A stretch of 64,000 bases of DNA from Paracoccus sp. (in: a-proteobacteria) (GCF_030538695.1 NZ_JAUNTN010000013.1:44948-108947); one strand, 5' to 3'; shown: positions 1-8,686, numbered from the stretch's first letter. Numbers and translations: made by a program. Notes: generated from the sequence alone by a model not told the origin.

Positions 1-1905
1 TCGCCGGATGCGCTGCCGCAGGATGGTCTAAGTGAGGCATGGCTGGAACGCGGGCTGGAGAACCGATTCTACAGCAATAGCCCGGCCAATGCTGCGCTGG
101 ACAAGCTGGCCGATCAGATCCGCGCCGTCGGCGGTGAGGCCGCGCAGGTGACGGTTGTGCCGGTGACCGTCACCAGCAAGGATCAGGGTGCCGCAGTTGT
201 TCCGGTATTCCGCGTCGAAGATCCGCAGGGTGGACCGGCCCGTTTTGTCGATCACAGCGGCCGCAGCTATCGTGACCTGAACGATTGGGATGAGAACAGC
301 ACCCTTCCGAAAGGCAAGATGACCTATGCGCAGGGGTTGGACCTGTCGGCTTCTGAGCTGACGCATCGCAATACGCCGGGCGTGGTCGATAGCTTTGCCG
401 AAGGTTTCGGTCAGGTGGTGGATGCCGTCGCCATGGGGGCGGGGATCGTCGCCGGGGTTGCGCTGATCGCCGGGACTGGCGGCACAGCCACACCATTGGT
501 TGTCGCAGGGGCTTCGGCCTTGTGGATGACAGGACGTGCCGGGCAAGAGCTTTATGACAAGGCCACCCATGGCGAGGATATTCTGGACCTGTCCAATCCT
601 TCGGTGCGGGGGAACTGGCTGGAGGTCGCCGCAGGTGTGCTGTCCGTCGGAGCCATTGGCGGGGCGTTGAAACTTGGCGCAGCAGGGGCAAAAATCACGC
701 CGGGCATGGCGCGGATGGTGGCAGGCGTCAGCTATGCCGCGGATGCTGCCGATGCGCTGACCATTCTGGATCAGTCCGTCCAGCTTGGTCAGAATTGGGA
801 TAAGATGTCCGGCGCGGACCGGGCCGGGGCGCTGTTGAACATTGCTTTCTGGGGCGGCATGGGGGTTGCCTCGCATGTGGCTGGCACGCGGGCGCGTAAC
901 TTTGCCGATCTCGATGCCGATCTGCGTGTGCGTGGCATGGCGGGCGGTGATGTGCCGCTGCAAAACAATACGAACCTGGCGCCGGGTGGAATCCGCATTG
1001 CCTATGACCTTGACGCCAGCGGCAAGCGGGCAAGCAATATCCAGATCGAAACCGGACCTGGCGCAATCGACCCGCAGGCACTGGATCGCCATATCCACAT
1101 CGCAGAGCAGATGCAGGCCGCGGGAGGGTTGCGTGACCGGCTGAACCGGCTGCTGACCGGCAAACAGACGCCTGAACCCGGTTCTGCCGCATGGGAAGCC
1201 TGGTTGGAGATTGCCAAAATCGAAACCGAAGTGCTGACATTGGCCAATGCCGCCACGGATGGCAGTCTGGACCCGGCTACGCTCGCAACCCGTCAGCGCG
1301 AACTGGATCAGGCATTGATCCGCGAACAAGCCCGGCTGGAGACCGGCGGCAGCATCGGGCAGGGCTTTGTCGCCGCCCCTCGTTCGTTGGATGATCTGCT
1401 GACCTATTACACCGAAACCGGCGATATTACGCGCGGCATCCCCGCAACCGTCGCAGCGATTGACACCCCCCTTGCCAATGCCAGCGCACATATCGACTAT
1501 GGCAGCGTGAACGCAGCGGGTCAGGCGCAGGGTATCAATGCCGTGATTACCAAAGATATACTGAATACGGGGACAGGTGCAAAAGGTGCAATCCGGCCTC
1601 CGGGATATGTGCATGGTGATGACAACCATTCACGCGGGCATTTGCTGGCAAAAATGCTGGGTGGAAGTGGGAGCGATCCACGCAATCTGGTTATGCTGTA
1701 TCAAAGGGATACCAACTCGCCCGTGATGAGGGATTTTGAAAGAAATGTCTATGATGCAGTTGCGGCGGGGGAAGTGGTGAACTATCAGGTGACCCCTATT
1801 TATGAGGGTGGTGTGGATTATCCTGTTTCAGTTGCCTTTCAGGCAAGGGGAAGCGACGGATTGGATGTTTCCATTACGATAAATAATATTGATAAAGGGA
1901 AGTGA
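1..1905 (+). CDS. Polymorphic toxin-like protein: DUF4781-like region plus C-terminal DNA/RNA non-specific endonuclease (5' end outside window)
   Basis: The frame is open from base 1, so only the last 634 residues are seen and the N-terminal secretion signal is missing. Residues about 120-230 form a Gly/Ala-rich hydrophobic stretch (GIVAGVALIAGTGG) typical of the DUF4781 region of bacterial toxins. The C-terminal about 140 residues carry DDNHSRGHLLA followed by GGSGSDPRNLVMLYQ, the RGH...N pattern of the DNA/RNA non-specific endonuclease (NUC) fold found in secreted toxins; the catalytic His is near visible residue 547. The stop lies 3 bases before a SUKH immunity gene, the usual toxin-immunity layout. 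I infer a nuclease toxin whose export route is unknown. The neighbouring T3SS is one candidate; a type V, VI or VII-like route cannot be excluded without the N-terminus. Confidence 0.75.
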   Translation, partial: SPDALPQDGLSEAWLERGLENRFYSNSPANAALDKLADQIRAVGGEAAQVTVVPVTVTSKDQGAAVVPVFRVEDPQGGPARFVDHSGRSYRDLNDWDENSTLPKGKMTYAQGLDLSASELTHRNTPGVVDSFAEGFGQVVDAVAMGAGIVAGVALIAGTGGTATPLVVAGASALWMTGRAGQELYDKATHGEDILDLSNPSVRGNWLEVAAGVLSVGAIGGALKLGAAGAKITPGMARMVAGVSYAADAADALTILDQSVQLGQNWDKMSGADRAGALLNIAFWGGMGVASHVAGTRARNFADLDADLRVRGMAGGDVPLQNNTNLAPGGIRIAYDLDASGKRASNIQIETGPGAIDPQALDRHIHIAEQMQAAGGLRDRLNRLLTGKQTPEPGSAAWEAWLEIAKIETEVLTLANAATDGSLDPATLATRQRELDQALIREQARLETGGSIGQGFVAAPRSLDDLLTYYTETGDITRGIPATVAAIDTPLANASAHIDYGSVNAAGQAQGINAVITKDILNTGTGAKGAIRPPGYVHGDDNHSRGHLLAKMLGGSGSDPRNLVMLYQRDTNSPVMRDFERNVYDAVAAGEVVNYQVTPIYEGGVDYPVSVAFQARGSDGLDVSITINNIDKGK

Positions 1906-1908
1906 TCT

Positions 1909-2454
1909 ATGGACTGGATGGCTGAACTTTCTCAAATCATGCCGCCTCCAGCGTTGGAAGATCGCCGGGGCGGAACGTCGCTGGAAGATTGGAGGAAGTT
2001 AGAGCAAGAAATGGGGATCGGGTATCCGGCCGATTTCAAGGAATATGTAAATATTTGGGGTAAGGGATATATCGGACAATTTTTTTATATGTTCTCACCA
2101 ACATCAGATACAAGCGCATCCCTTCTTCCTCACGCCTCGACCAGCGCCAGTGAAGCTTATGCAATCTTGAAGTTACACAACCCGAAATATTTTCATTATC
2201 CAAACTACCCCGAGAATGGCAGCATGTTGATGGGGGGGCGGACGGATAACGGGGATTATTTGGGGTGGATTATTGACCATGACCTGCCGCCTGAACAATG
2301 GTCTGTTGCCATTTGGGATGATGAAGAGGATATTCGCAAGCTGGAAGGCGTCAGTTTTGGACAGTTTATCGTTGGTGTGGTGAAGGGTGATATTCGCCCC
2401 GAGGAGTTCCCGGATGATATATGGGATACGGTTCCGCTGTCGTATCATCCTTAA
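1909..2454 (+). CDS. SMI1/KNR4 (SUKH) family immunity protein
   Basis: This 181-residue acidic protein has no signal peptide or membrane segment. The pattern DWRKLEQEMGIGYPADFKEYVNIWG near residues 27-52, the GGRTDNGDYLGW block and the WDDEEDIRKLEG...FGQFIVGVV block match the SUKH superfamily, whose members often neutralise nuclease toxins in polymorphic toxin loci. It starts 3 bases after the nuclease gene stop and is presumably co-transcribed with it. I infer that it binds and inhibits the C-terminal nuclease in the cytoplasm. A diverged, broken copy of the same gene follows directly. Base composition is visibly more AT-rich than the rest of the window. Confidence 0.85.
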   Translation: MDWMAELSQIMPPPALEDRRGGTSLEDWRKLEQEMGIGYPADFKEYVNIWGKGYIGQFFYMFSPTSDTSASLLPHASTSASEAYAILKLHNPKYFHYPNYPENGSMLMGGRTDNGDYLGWIIDHDLPPEQWSVAIWDDEEDIRKLEGVSFGQFIVGVVKGDIRPEEFPDDIWDTVPLSYHP

Positions 2455-2468
2455 CAGGAGTGTTTGAT

Positions 2469-3088
2469 GTGGCCGCAGGAATTGTGGAACGGTTAAGGGA
2501 AGTCTTGTCTCAAACCCGTGGCATATTTTGGGCGAGAAAGCATATAGATTGGATCGTTGAGCTTTCTCAAATCATGCCGCCTCCCGCGTTGGAAGATCGC
2601 CGGGGTGGCACGTCGCCTAAGGATTGGGCGGAGTTGGAACGGGAAATGGGTATAAAATATCCAGCCGATTTCAAGGAGTATGTGAACATTTGGGGAAAAG
2701 GGTATATCGGTAGCTTTTTTATATGTTCTCACCTACATCGGAAAACAACACGTCTTTACTTCCTCATGCAACAATCAGCGCCAGTGAAGCCTATGCAATA
2801 TTAAAGCGGCACCATCCTACACAACTGATCCATCCCAACTATCCCGAGAGTGGCAGTATGTTGATGGGAGGTCGAACGGATAACGGGGATTATTTGGGTT
2901 GGGTCATTGACCGTGACCTGCCACTTGAGCAGTGGGCTTTTGCTATTTGGGGACATGAAGAAGATGTCCGCAAACTGGAAGGCGTCACTTTTGGGCAATT
3001 TATCGTTGGCGTGGTGAAGGGTGACATTCGCCCTGAGGAGTTCCCAGACGATATATGGGATGCGGTCCCGCTATCGTATCAGCCTTGA
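2469..3088 (+). pseudogene. Second SUKH immunity gene copy, frameshifted in a T tract
   Basis: The translated pieces are about 80 percent identical to the SUKH protein just upstream. The first piece (to about 2720) reads in frame with HIDWIVELSQIMPPP, and the rest (2723-3088) continues one frame later with MFSPTSENN. The break lies at a run of six T (2715-2720), where the intact copy has seven (2080-2086), so loss of one T explains it. The ATG of the intact copy corresponds to ATA here, so translation would need an upstream GTG (2469 or 2484) and an unrelated leader of about 25 residues. It could be a decayed orphan immunity gene, or be rescued by slippage at the T run. A sequencing error is a third possibility. 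Confidence 0.75.
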
Positions 3089-3283
3089 TGGGCAGATGTT
3101 AACCTATCTTGGTGGTCGAGCGACAAGAAGATTGCGTTGCTGCCGATTGCGCCGCTGAGGATGCTTCCGATGGGAGCTTAAAAATCTCCGCTAAACCCAC
3201 CTCTTTACTTGAATGTCACCCAGTTTTCATGCAGCTTATCGCTGCGCCTTATGGTGCGTGTTTTGACGACGATAGGCTGAGCC
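3089..3283. other. Intergenic stretch, no gene recognised
   Basis: A 65-codon plus-strand frame crosses this stretch (3109-3306), but it has no ribosome binding site, no recognisable similarity, and overlaps the start of the next gene. I see no clear terminator or repeat. It separates the AT-rich toxin/immunity block from the T3SS region. Confidence 0.4.
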
Positions 3284-4033
3284 ATGACCCGCAAGATTTA
3301 TCTTAATACGCCCCATTGTTTTCGCTTTATGATCGCCGGGGGGGCGGTTTTGGCATTGACGGCCTGCACCGATCCCAATTTCGGCATGTCGGAAACCGTG
3401 ACCACAACCGCTGCGCAGCGGGTTGGGATGCTCAAGGCGGAATTGCGGACCCGGCCGAATGATACAAAGGTTCTGGCTGAAATCGGCAAGATTTATGCCG
3501 ATCAAGGGTTCTGGACCGAAAGCATGGGGGCCTATCGTGAAGCGCTGATCGTCAGCCCCGGCCAGCGCGATTTGGTGCTTGGCTATGGCCGGGCGCAGCT
3601 TGCGCTTGGTGATTATGCCGGGGCGCTGCAATCCAGCAATCAGGCAGGCGGCGGTGATGTTGATGTGCTGTTGTTGCGCTCGGGTGCGCTGGCCGGGCTT
3701 GGCCAGTTGGCAGAGGCGCGGGCGCATCTGGATGTGGCGCAGGCGCTGAACCCGCGCGATCTGGATGTGCGCAGCAATATCGCGCTGGTCGCGGCGCTGT
3801 CGCGTGATCCGCAGGCTTATGCAATTTCCCGCGCGGTGGCCTTTGCACCGGATGCACAGCACCGCCATATCCGCAATATGATTCTTGTCGGCGGAATCAC
3901 CGGCTATGATGGCAATGCACGTTCCGATGCGGAACAGCGCGGCATGGACCCGTCCGAGATTAGCGAGATTCTGGCCGTTGGCCGTCGGGCGCGGACTCAG
4001 GGGATGCGTGCTTTTACCGTTCTGGCAAGCTGA
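3284..4033 (+). CDS. TPR-repeat lipoprotein (TadD-like)
   Basis: This 249-residue protein has a signal sequence ending in a lipobox (LTAC, Cys28), so it is predicted to be lipid-anchored in the periplasm or outer membrane. Residues about 45-185 form helical pairs of the TPR type (for example AEIGKIYADQGFW, LGYGRAQLALGDYAGAL and ALAGLGQLAEARAHL). TPR lipoproteins of this build (TadD) accompany CpaC/RcpA secretins in Tad pilus loci. Here it lies convergent to, and 6 bases from, a small lipoprotein gene that follows a CpaC-like secretin. I infer a role in assembling or stabilising that secretin, but it could act independently. Confidence 0.65.
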   Translation: MTRKIYLNTPHCFRFMIAGGAVLALTACTDPNFGMSETVTTTAAQRVGMLKAELRTRPNDTKVLAEIGKIYADQGFWTESMGAYREALIVSPGQRDLVLGYGRAQLALGDYAGALQSSNQAGGGDVDVLLLRSGALAGLGQLAEARAHLDVAQALNPRDLDVRSNIALVAALSRDPQAYAISRAVAFAPDAQHRHIRNMILVGGITGYDGNARSDAEQRGMDPSEISEILAVGRRARTQGMRAFTVLAS

Positions 4034-4039
4034 CAGAAA

Positions 4040-4459
4040 TCAGCCGCCGTAATAAGGATCAGCCGGGGTTGTCGGGTAGATCACCGCCCCACGAGAGGGA
4101 TAACGGCTGGTGCTGCCGGCTGGCAGGCTTGCCGCCGTTCCGCCGATATAGCGATCCGCCGCGCGACCAACCGGACCTGCCGGGGCCGGGCCGGGGTTGC
4201 GTGGGTCCACCAGATCCGAAGGGCGGGCGATCTGTCGGGCAAAAACCACATCGCGCTGACAAGCCGAGGGTGCCGATGAATAGCCCGATGGCTGCGCGAT
4301 ATTACAGGCAACCGCCTGCACCCGGCCAAAATCATCATAGGCATAGGCCGGATCAGCGGCGCGGCGGATCACATTGCCCTCCTGAATGAAGGGGTCATTG
4401 CATCCGGCCAGCAGCAGAACAGACATGAAAACAAGATGGCGGGTCATCGGGGGTCTCAT
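4040..4459 (-). CDS. Small lipoprotein downstream of the T3SS secretin
   Basis: This 139-residue protein has a short signal sequence and lipobox (LLAGC, Cys20). The mature part is rich in Pro, Ala and Tyr with no recognised domain. Its ATG overlaps the stop of the secretin gene (ATGA arrangement), so the two are translationally coupled. By position it could be a pilotin, or an equivalent of the CpaD lipoprotein that partners CpaC secretins in Tad systems, although it is shorter than CpaD and I see no sequence signature proving this. The lipoprotein call is firm; the role is inferred from context only. Confidence 0.6.
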   Translation of the reverse strand: MRPPMTRHLVFMSVLLLAGCNDPFIQEGNVIRRAADPAYAYDDFGRVQAVACNIAQPSGYSSAPSACQRDVVFARQIARPSDLVDPRNPGPAPAGPVGRAADRYIGGTAASLPAGSTSRYPSRGAVIYPTTPADPYYGG

Positions 4460-5688
4460 CTGGTGATAAATCCGACAGAGCGTTGCGGTGCCGGGCGTTG
4501 GCTACGGGCTTCGGTCGCATCCTGCGCACCGGCCAGATAGGGGGTAATGAAAATCATCAGCTCACGCTCGCTGCGGGTGCGCGAATTGCGACCAAAAATT
4601 CGGCTCATCCCCGGCACGCCGCTGCTGCTGCTTTCGGAAAACTGCTCATAAAGACCGGCGATGGCGAAACTTTGGCCGCTGCCGACCTCAACGATGGTGT
4701 CGGCGCGACGAACCGAGACCCCCGGAACCTGAAACCCGTCCACGGAAACTGAGTTGGTCTTGTCCACAAAGCTGACTTCAGGGCGGACGTGGACCGCGAT
4801 GCGGTTGCCGGGCAGGATGGTCGGGGTAAAGTCGATCGACACCCCGTATTCCTTGAACGCTGCCGAAATCACCCCGTCGCCCTGATTGATCGGATAGGCG
4901 AACTCTCCGCCAGCGCGGAAACTGGCGGTCTGGCCGGAAACGGTAGTCAGTGTCGGCTCGGACAGGATTTGCACCACGCCGCGTTGTTCCAGCGCGTCGA
5001 TCAGCGTATCGATGGTAAAGCTGCCGGCGGTGGCGCGTCCTCCGGCGGCGGGACCGCTGATCGCGCCGCCATCCAGAAACCCGGTTGGGTCGCCAAGCCC
5101 TGTCACCACCCGCAGCGGCCCGCCAGCCGAGCGACCTAAAGCCGCCAGATCGACGCCAACCCGGCGCAGGTCGCTGCGGGACGCCTCGACAAAGCGGACG
5201 CGTAGGGAAACCTGCGTGGCCCCGGCGTAGGTGCTGTTGTCTATAACTGGCACGTCTTGCGCCTCCAGCGCGCTGCGCACCGCACTGGCCGAGCGTGCTG
5301 CGCCAATGTCCTGCGCTTGTCCCGAAATCACCACGGCGTCGCCCTGATCGTGCAAGGACAGCCCTGGACCAAGCAGCGACTCTACCCGCCCGGTGCCGCG
5401 CCGGACGGTGACGGCAAAGTCGATCATGGTGCGGTCCTGCATATCACGCACGATGATATTCGTGCGTCCCTGCGATACGCCGGTAATATAGATCGAGGTG
5501 GGCGAGGATGCCTGAACATCAGCCACCATGGGATCGGCCACAAAGACATTTGCTGCGCCTTCGGGCAGGTTAAAGGCGCGGCCCTCACCCTCGGTCAGAT
5601 TCAGCACGGTATTGGCGGCGGCGCTCAGAGCAAGAATCAGAACCAGCAGCGCGGACAGGGCGAATTGGCGAAGAAACGTAGCGGTCAT
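4456..5688 (-). CDS. sctC: T3SS outer-membrane secretin, CpaC/RcpA (Tad)-like; RhcC2-equivalent
   Basis: This 410-residue protein has a signal peptide (cut near residue 25). Residues about 28-98 form the short pilus-secretin N domain seen in CpaC (TEGEGRAFNLPEGAANVF...GRTNIIVRD), followed by a BON-like segment. The secretin core then carries VQILSEPTLTTVSGQ and ends with SERELMIFITPYL. It forms the outer-membrane ring of the export channel. The T3SS-type N0/N1 domains are missing here and sit in a separate gene at 21250-21948, as in the rhizobial RhcC1 (NolW)/RhcC2 split. It overlaps sctV upstream and a lipoprotein gene downstream, both by 4 bases. The start at 5688 is supported by this coupling. 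The secretin identity is firm and its assignment to the T3SS rests on the operon. Confidence 0.85.
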   Translation of the reverse strand: MTATFLRQFALSALLVLILALSAAANTVLNLTEGEGRAFNLPEGAANVFVADPMVADVQASSPTSIYITGVSQGRTNIIVRDMQDRTMIDFAVTVRRGTGRVESLLGPGLSLHDQGDAVVISGQAQDIGAARSASAVRSALEAQDVPVIDNSTYAGATQVSLRVRFVEASRSDLRRVGVDLAALGRSAGGPLRVVTGLGDPTGFLDGGAISGPAAGGRATAGSFTIDTLIDALEQRGVVQILSEPTLTTVSGQTASFRAGGEFAYPINQGDGVISAAFKEYGVSIDFTPTILPGNRIAVHVRPEVSFVDKTNSVSVDGFQVPGVSVRRADTIVEVGSGQSFAIAGLYEQFSESSSSGVPGMSRIFGRNSRTRSERELMIFITPYLAGAQDATEARSQRPAPQRSVGFITR

Positions 5689-7745
5689 TGAATCGACATC
5701 ATGGCAAGAGGTTGAACCTTATAGTTCGGGGCGACTTCTTTATGGGACAGAACGGGCAGGTCCATGTCGTGATTGGTCAGAAAGCGGCGCAGAAAGCGGC
5801 GCACATCCATGGCCGCGATGAAAACCGGCATCCGGCTGTGATCCGATAAATCGCCCATGGCAGATTTCATAACATCCAGAAGGCGGCGGGATTGCTGTGC
5901 CTCCAGCGCCAGATAGACGCCGGACGGGGCCTGCCGGATTGCACCGCGAATGGCCTCCTCAATGTCGGCCTCGATCACATAGGCGGCAATCATGCGGTCG
6001 GTATCAGCATATTTATGGCTGATCTGCCGGGCCAGCGCGGCGCGGACATATTCCGCCAGCAGGTCGGTATCCTTTTCACGCGGCGCCCATTCCACGATGG
6101 TTTCCAGCATGATGCGCAGGTTGCGCACGGGGATTTCTTCTTCGACCAGACGACGCATGATGGCGGCGATCTTCTGCACGGGAAGGGCTTTTTGCGCCTC
6201 GGTCACAAGGCTTTCATAGCGGCTTTCCATTGCCCCCAGCAGCGCGCCGACCTCTTGCACCCCCAGGAATTCGGCAGCGTGGCGGGGCAGGCGGGCGGTG
6301 GCGATGGCGGCCAGCGCCTGTTCGGCGGTCTGGAACCGGACCCCGGCCTTGCGCAGCGCCGGGGCGGTTTCGGGATCGGCCCACCAGCTTTGCTGCTCGG
6401 CGGCCGATAGCGGTGCATTGGTCAGGTTCAGGCCAAGGATACGCGCAGCATCAGGCTGATCCAGCAAGCGCAGGCGGGCAGGAGGGATGGCCCCTTCGGC
6501 CACCGGCACATTCTCGACCCGCAATTGCCAGCGGTCGGTGGGCAGTTCCGGGTCGCTGGACAATTGCAGACGCGGAAAAGGCACGCCCAATTCCTCGAAC
6601 AGCCGGGTGCGTTCGCGCAGGGCAGCGCGGTCAAAGGCCCCACGCTGCAACCCTTGCGCGACCTCGGTGCCGACGGTCAGTTGAATCGGTGACATCGGCA
6701 CCATCATCAGGTCGGTGCGACCAACAGCGGTTGGGCTGTCCTCACCCAACGGATCGCCCTCATCGGCCCTTAGCCGCACCTGTCGCGCGATCCACAGGCC
6801 CGAGCCGCCGATCAGCGCCGCCAGCGCCAGAAAGGTCAGCGTTGGAAAACCGGGGATAAAGGCAAAGCCCACCATGACCAGCCCCGCCACCTGCATGGCG
6901 CGGGGGCTGGTTCCGATCTGCGTGGCAATATCACGGCCAAGATCAAGCGATTCCGAATGGGTAATCCGGGTGATGACCACACCCGAGGCAATCGCCATCA
7001 GCAGCGCCGGGATCTGGCTGACCATGCCATCCCCTACGGTCAGCACGGAATAACGGTTCAGCGCCTCGCCAAAGGGCATCCCGTTTTGGCCGACGCCGAC
7101 GCCAAGCCCGCCAAGGATGTTCACCGCAATGATAATCAGCCCGGCGATGGCATCGCCTTTGACGAATTTCATCGCGCCGTCCATCGAGCCGTAAAACTCG
7201 GATTCCAGTTGCAGCCCTTCGCGGCGGCGGCGGGCTTCGGCCATGTCGATTTCACCGGCGCGCATGTCGCTGTCGATAGACATTTGCCGCCCCGGCAGCG
7301 CATCCAGCGAGAACCGGGCGCTGACCTCGGCTACCCGCTCGGCGCCTTTGGTGATGACGATGAACTGCACGATGGTGATAATCAGAAACACCACGATTCC
7401 GACCACAAGCGAACCGCCAAGCACAAAAGTGCCGAAGGTCTCGACGATCTGCCCGGCATCGGCTTGCAGCAGGATCATCCGCGTGGTCGAGATGCTGATG
7501 GCCAGTCGGAACAGCGTCGCAAACAGCAGGATCGCGGGCAGGGTGGAAAAGCTGGTCGGGTTGCGCAGGTAAACGGCAACAATCAGAATCAGGATCGACA
7601 ACGACATATTCGTGCCGATCAGAACATCCAGCAGCCATGTTGGCAGCGGCAGGATAATCATAAAGACAATCAGCACCAGCAGCAGGATCAGCGCCAGATC
7701 CTGCCGCATGGCGATGCGCCGCAGCATATGGGCCAGAAGATTCAT
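5685..7745 (-). CDS. sctV: T3SS export gate protein SctV (LcrD/HrcV family)
   Basis: The protein has 686 residues, normal for the family. The N-terminal half holds about eight membrane segments, starting with LALILLLVLIVFMIILPLP. The family signature AERVAEVSARFSLDALPGRQMSID lies near residues 135-158, with the basic EARRRREG stretch just after. The C-terminal half is the cytoplasmic ring-forming domain. SctV forms the nonameric gate at the inner membrane that receives substrates from the ATPase complex. It is coupled to the TPR gene upstream (ATGA overlap) and to the secretin downstream. No truncation or missing signature was seen. Confidence 0.95.
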   Translation of the reverse strand: MNLLAHMLRRIAMRQDLALILLLVLIVFMIILPLPTWLLDVLIGTNMSLSILILIVAVYLRNPTSFSTLPAILLFATLFRLAISISTTRMILLQADAGQIVETFGTFVLGGSLVVGIVVFLIITIVQFIVITKGAERVAEVSARFSLDALPGRQMSIDSDMRAGEIDMAEARRRREGLQLESEFYGSMDGAMKFVKGDAIAGLIIIAVNILGGLGVGVGQNGMPFGEALNRYSVLTVGDGMVSQIPALLMAIASGVVITRITHSESLDLGRDIATQIGTSPRAMQVAGLVMVGFAFIPGFPTLTFLALAALIGGSGLWIARQVRLRADEGDPLGEDSPTAVGRTDLMMVPMSPIQLTVGTEVAQGLQRGAFDRAALRERTRLFEELGVPFPRLQLSSDPELPTDRWQLRVENVPVAEGAIPPARLRLLDQPDAARILGLNLTNAPLSAAEQQSWWADPETAPALRKAGVRFQTAEQALAAIATARLPRHAAEFLGVQEVGALLGAMESRYESLVTEAQKALPVQKIAAIMRRLVEEEIPVRNLRIMLETIVEWAPREKDTDLLAEYVRAALARQISHKYADTDRMIAAYVIEADIEEAIRGAIRQAPSGVYLALEAQQSRRLLDVMKSAMGDLSDHSRMPVFIAAMDVRRFLRRFLTNHDMDLPVLSHKEVAPNYKVQPLAMMSIQ

Positions 7746-8272
7746 GGCAGAATATCCGTTGCAGGCGTCTCGGGGTCCGGCGGTGCCAGTTCCAGCGCAT
7801 GATCCAGTGCGGCCCGCGCGGCCTGACGGTCGCCAAGACGCTCATACACGCGGGCGGTCAGATAATGACGGGCCGCCAGATGCGCGGACTGTGGCGGGCT
7901 GTCCAGATGTTGCTCGGGCTGGTCAAAGCGGCTCAGCACCGCCAGCGCCTGACGCGGATCACCAGCCCGCAGCAGCGCCTCGGCCACCAGCAGCACGGTT
8001 TGCGGGCGCAGATCGCCCATTGCCATGGCTGCCAGCGCCAGAACCATAGCCCGTGCGGCATCGGCATGGCGCAGATAGACCAGTGCCAGCGCCGCCAGAT
8101 GACGCCCATGCCGGGCCGTATCAGCATCGGCCAGCACGTCCGATGCGCTGGCGGCGGCCTCTTGCAATTCAGGATAGGCCCGCAACCCGTCCAGCACCTC
8201 TTGCGCGGCAGCGGCGGGCACGGTTTCGGCACGTTTGGCCGGGGGCTGAGGCTGAGGGGAATAAGCAGTCAC
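7742..8272 (-). CDS. TPR-like T3SS chaperone upstream of sctV (SctY- or Y4yS-like)
   Basis: This 176-residue soluble protein is made of helical pairs of TPR type, such as LAALALVYLRHADAARAM, LLVAEALLRAGDPRQAL and LTARVYERLGDRQAARAAL. Its stop overlaps the sctV start. In Yersinia the gene just upstream of the SctV gene is yscY, encoding a TPR chaperone of YscX; in rhizobia a TPR gene (y4yS) adjoins rhcV. I infer a chaperone for the small protein encoded just upstream (8294-8668), or for another early substrate. The protein is longer than YscY, and a SctG-type needle chaperone is an alternative. Confidence 0.6.
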   Translation of the reverse strand: MTAYSPQPQPPAKRAETVPAAAAQEVLDGLRAYPELQEAAASASDVLADADTARHGRHLAALALVYLRHADAARAMVLALAAMAMGDLRPQTVLLVAEALLRAGDPRQALAVLSRFDQPEQHLDSPPQSAHLAARHYLTARVYERLGDRQAARAALDHALELAPPDPETPATDILP

Positions 8273-8293
8273 GTCGTTAATCGGTCCACCGGG

Positions 8294-8668
8294 TTACTGG
8301 CTGCCAAGGTCAAGAACGCGGGCCAGCTTGTGCCGCTCATCCTCGATCACGGCGGCGACCAGACGCCCAAGCCCCGGCACCGCACGATCCGCCATCGGCG
8401 CAAAGCGATGGGCGGCCTCCAGCGCCGCGACCAGTTCGATGGTGGGGGGCAGTTCAGCACGGCCAAGGCTGTCCTGCATCATCGTATCCAACCCACGCAG
8501 GGGCGCATCCCCCGCCTGCTGATCGTCGCGGGGTTTGATCTCGGGCTGCGCCATCGGGGCAACCGGCTGGCGGCGTGCGCTGGCCGGGGTCTGCACCAGC
8601 CCGGTTGCAGATTGCGGGCGCAATGCCGGTTGCGGTCGTGTTGTTTGCGGGGGTAGGGTGGGTTTCAA
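8294..8668 (-). CDS. Small T3SS protein, candidate SctX-like
   Basis: This 124-residue protein begins at TTG, with AAGGA about 9 bases upstream. The first 55 residues are rich in Pro, Gln and Arg and probably disordered, as in an export signal region. The remainder is helical and ends in RLVAAVIEDERHKLARVLDLGSQ. I do not recognise the sequence with certainty. Gene order (this gene, TPR chaperone, sctV) matches yscX-yscY-yscV of Yersinia, and YscX has similar length and a helical C-terminus. The SctX assignment is inference from synteny and size. Confidence 0.45.
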   Translation of the reverse strand: MKPTLPPQTTRPQPALRPQSATGLVQTPASARRQPVAPMAQPEIKPRDDQQAGDAPLRGLDTMMQDSLGRAELPPTIELVAALEAAHRFAPMADRAVPGLGRLVAAVIEDERHKLARVLDLGSQ

Positions 8669-8686
8669 CGCGGGGCGTCCTTGTTC

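Noticed and set aside
28-1629. 533-codon minus-strand frame opposite the toxin gene
   Set aside because: It is an antisense shadow of a GC-rich coding region. The plus-strand frame has DUF4781 and nuclease motifs, ends at an immunity gene and extends beyond the window.
3109-3306. 65-codon plus-strand frame between the immunity copies and the TPR lipoprotein
   Set aside because: No ribosome site, no similarity, and overlaps the next gene start.
6957-7802. 281-codon His/Gln/Asp-rich plus-strand frame opposite sctV
   Set aside because: Composition is typical of an antisense shadow of membrane-protein codons; sctV is certain.
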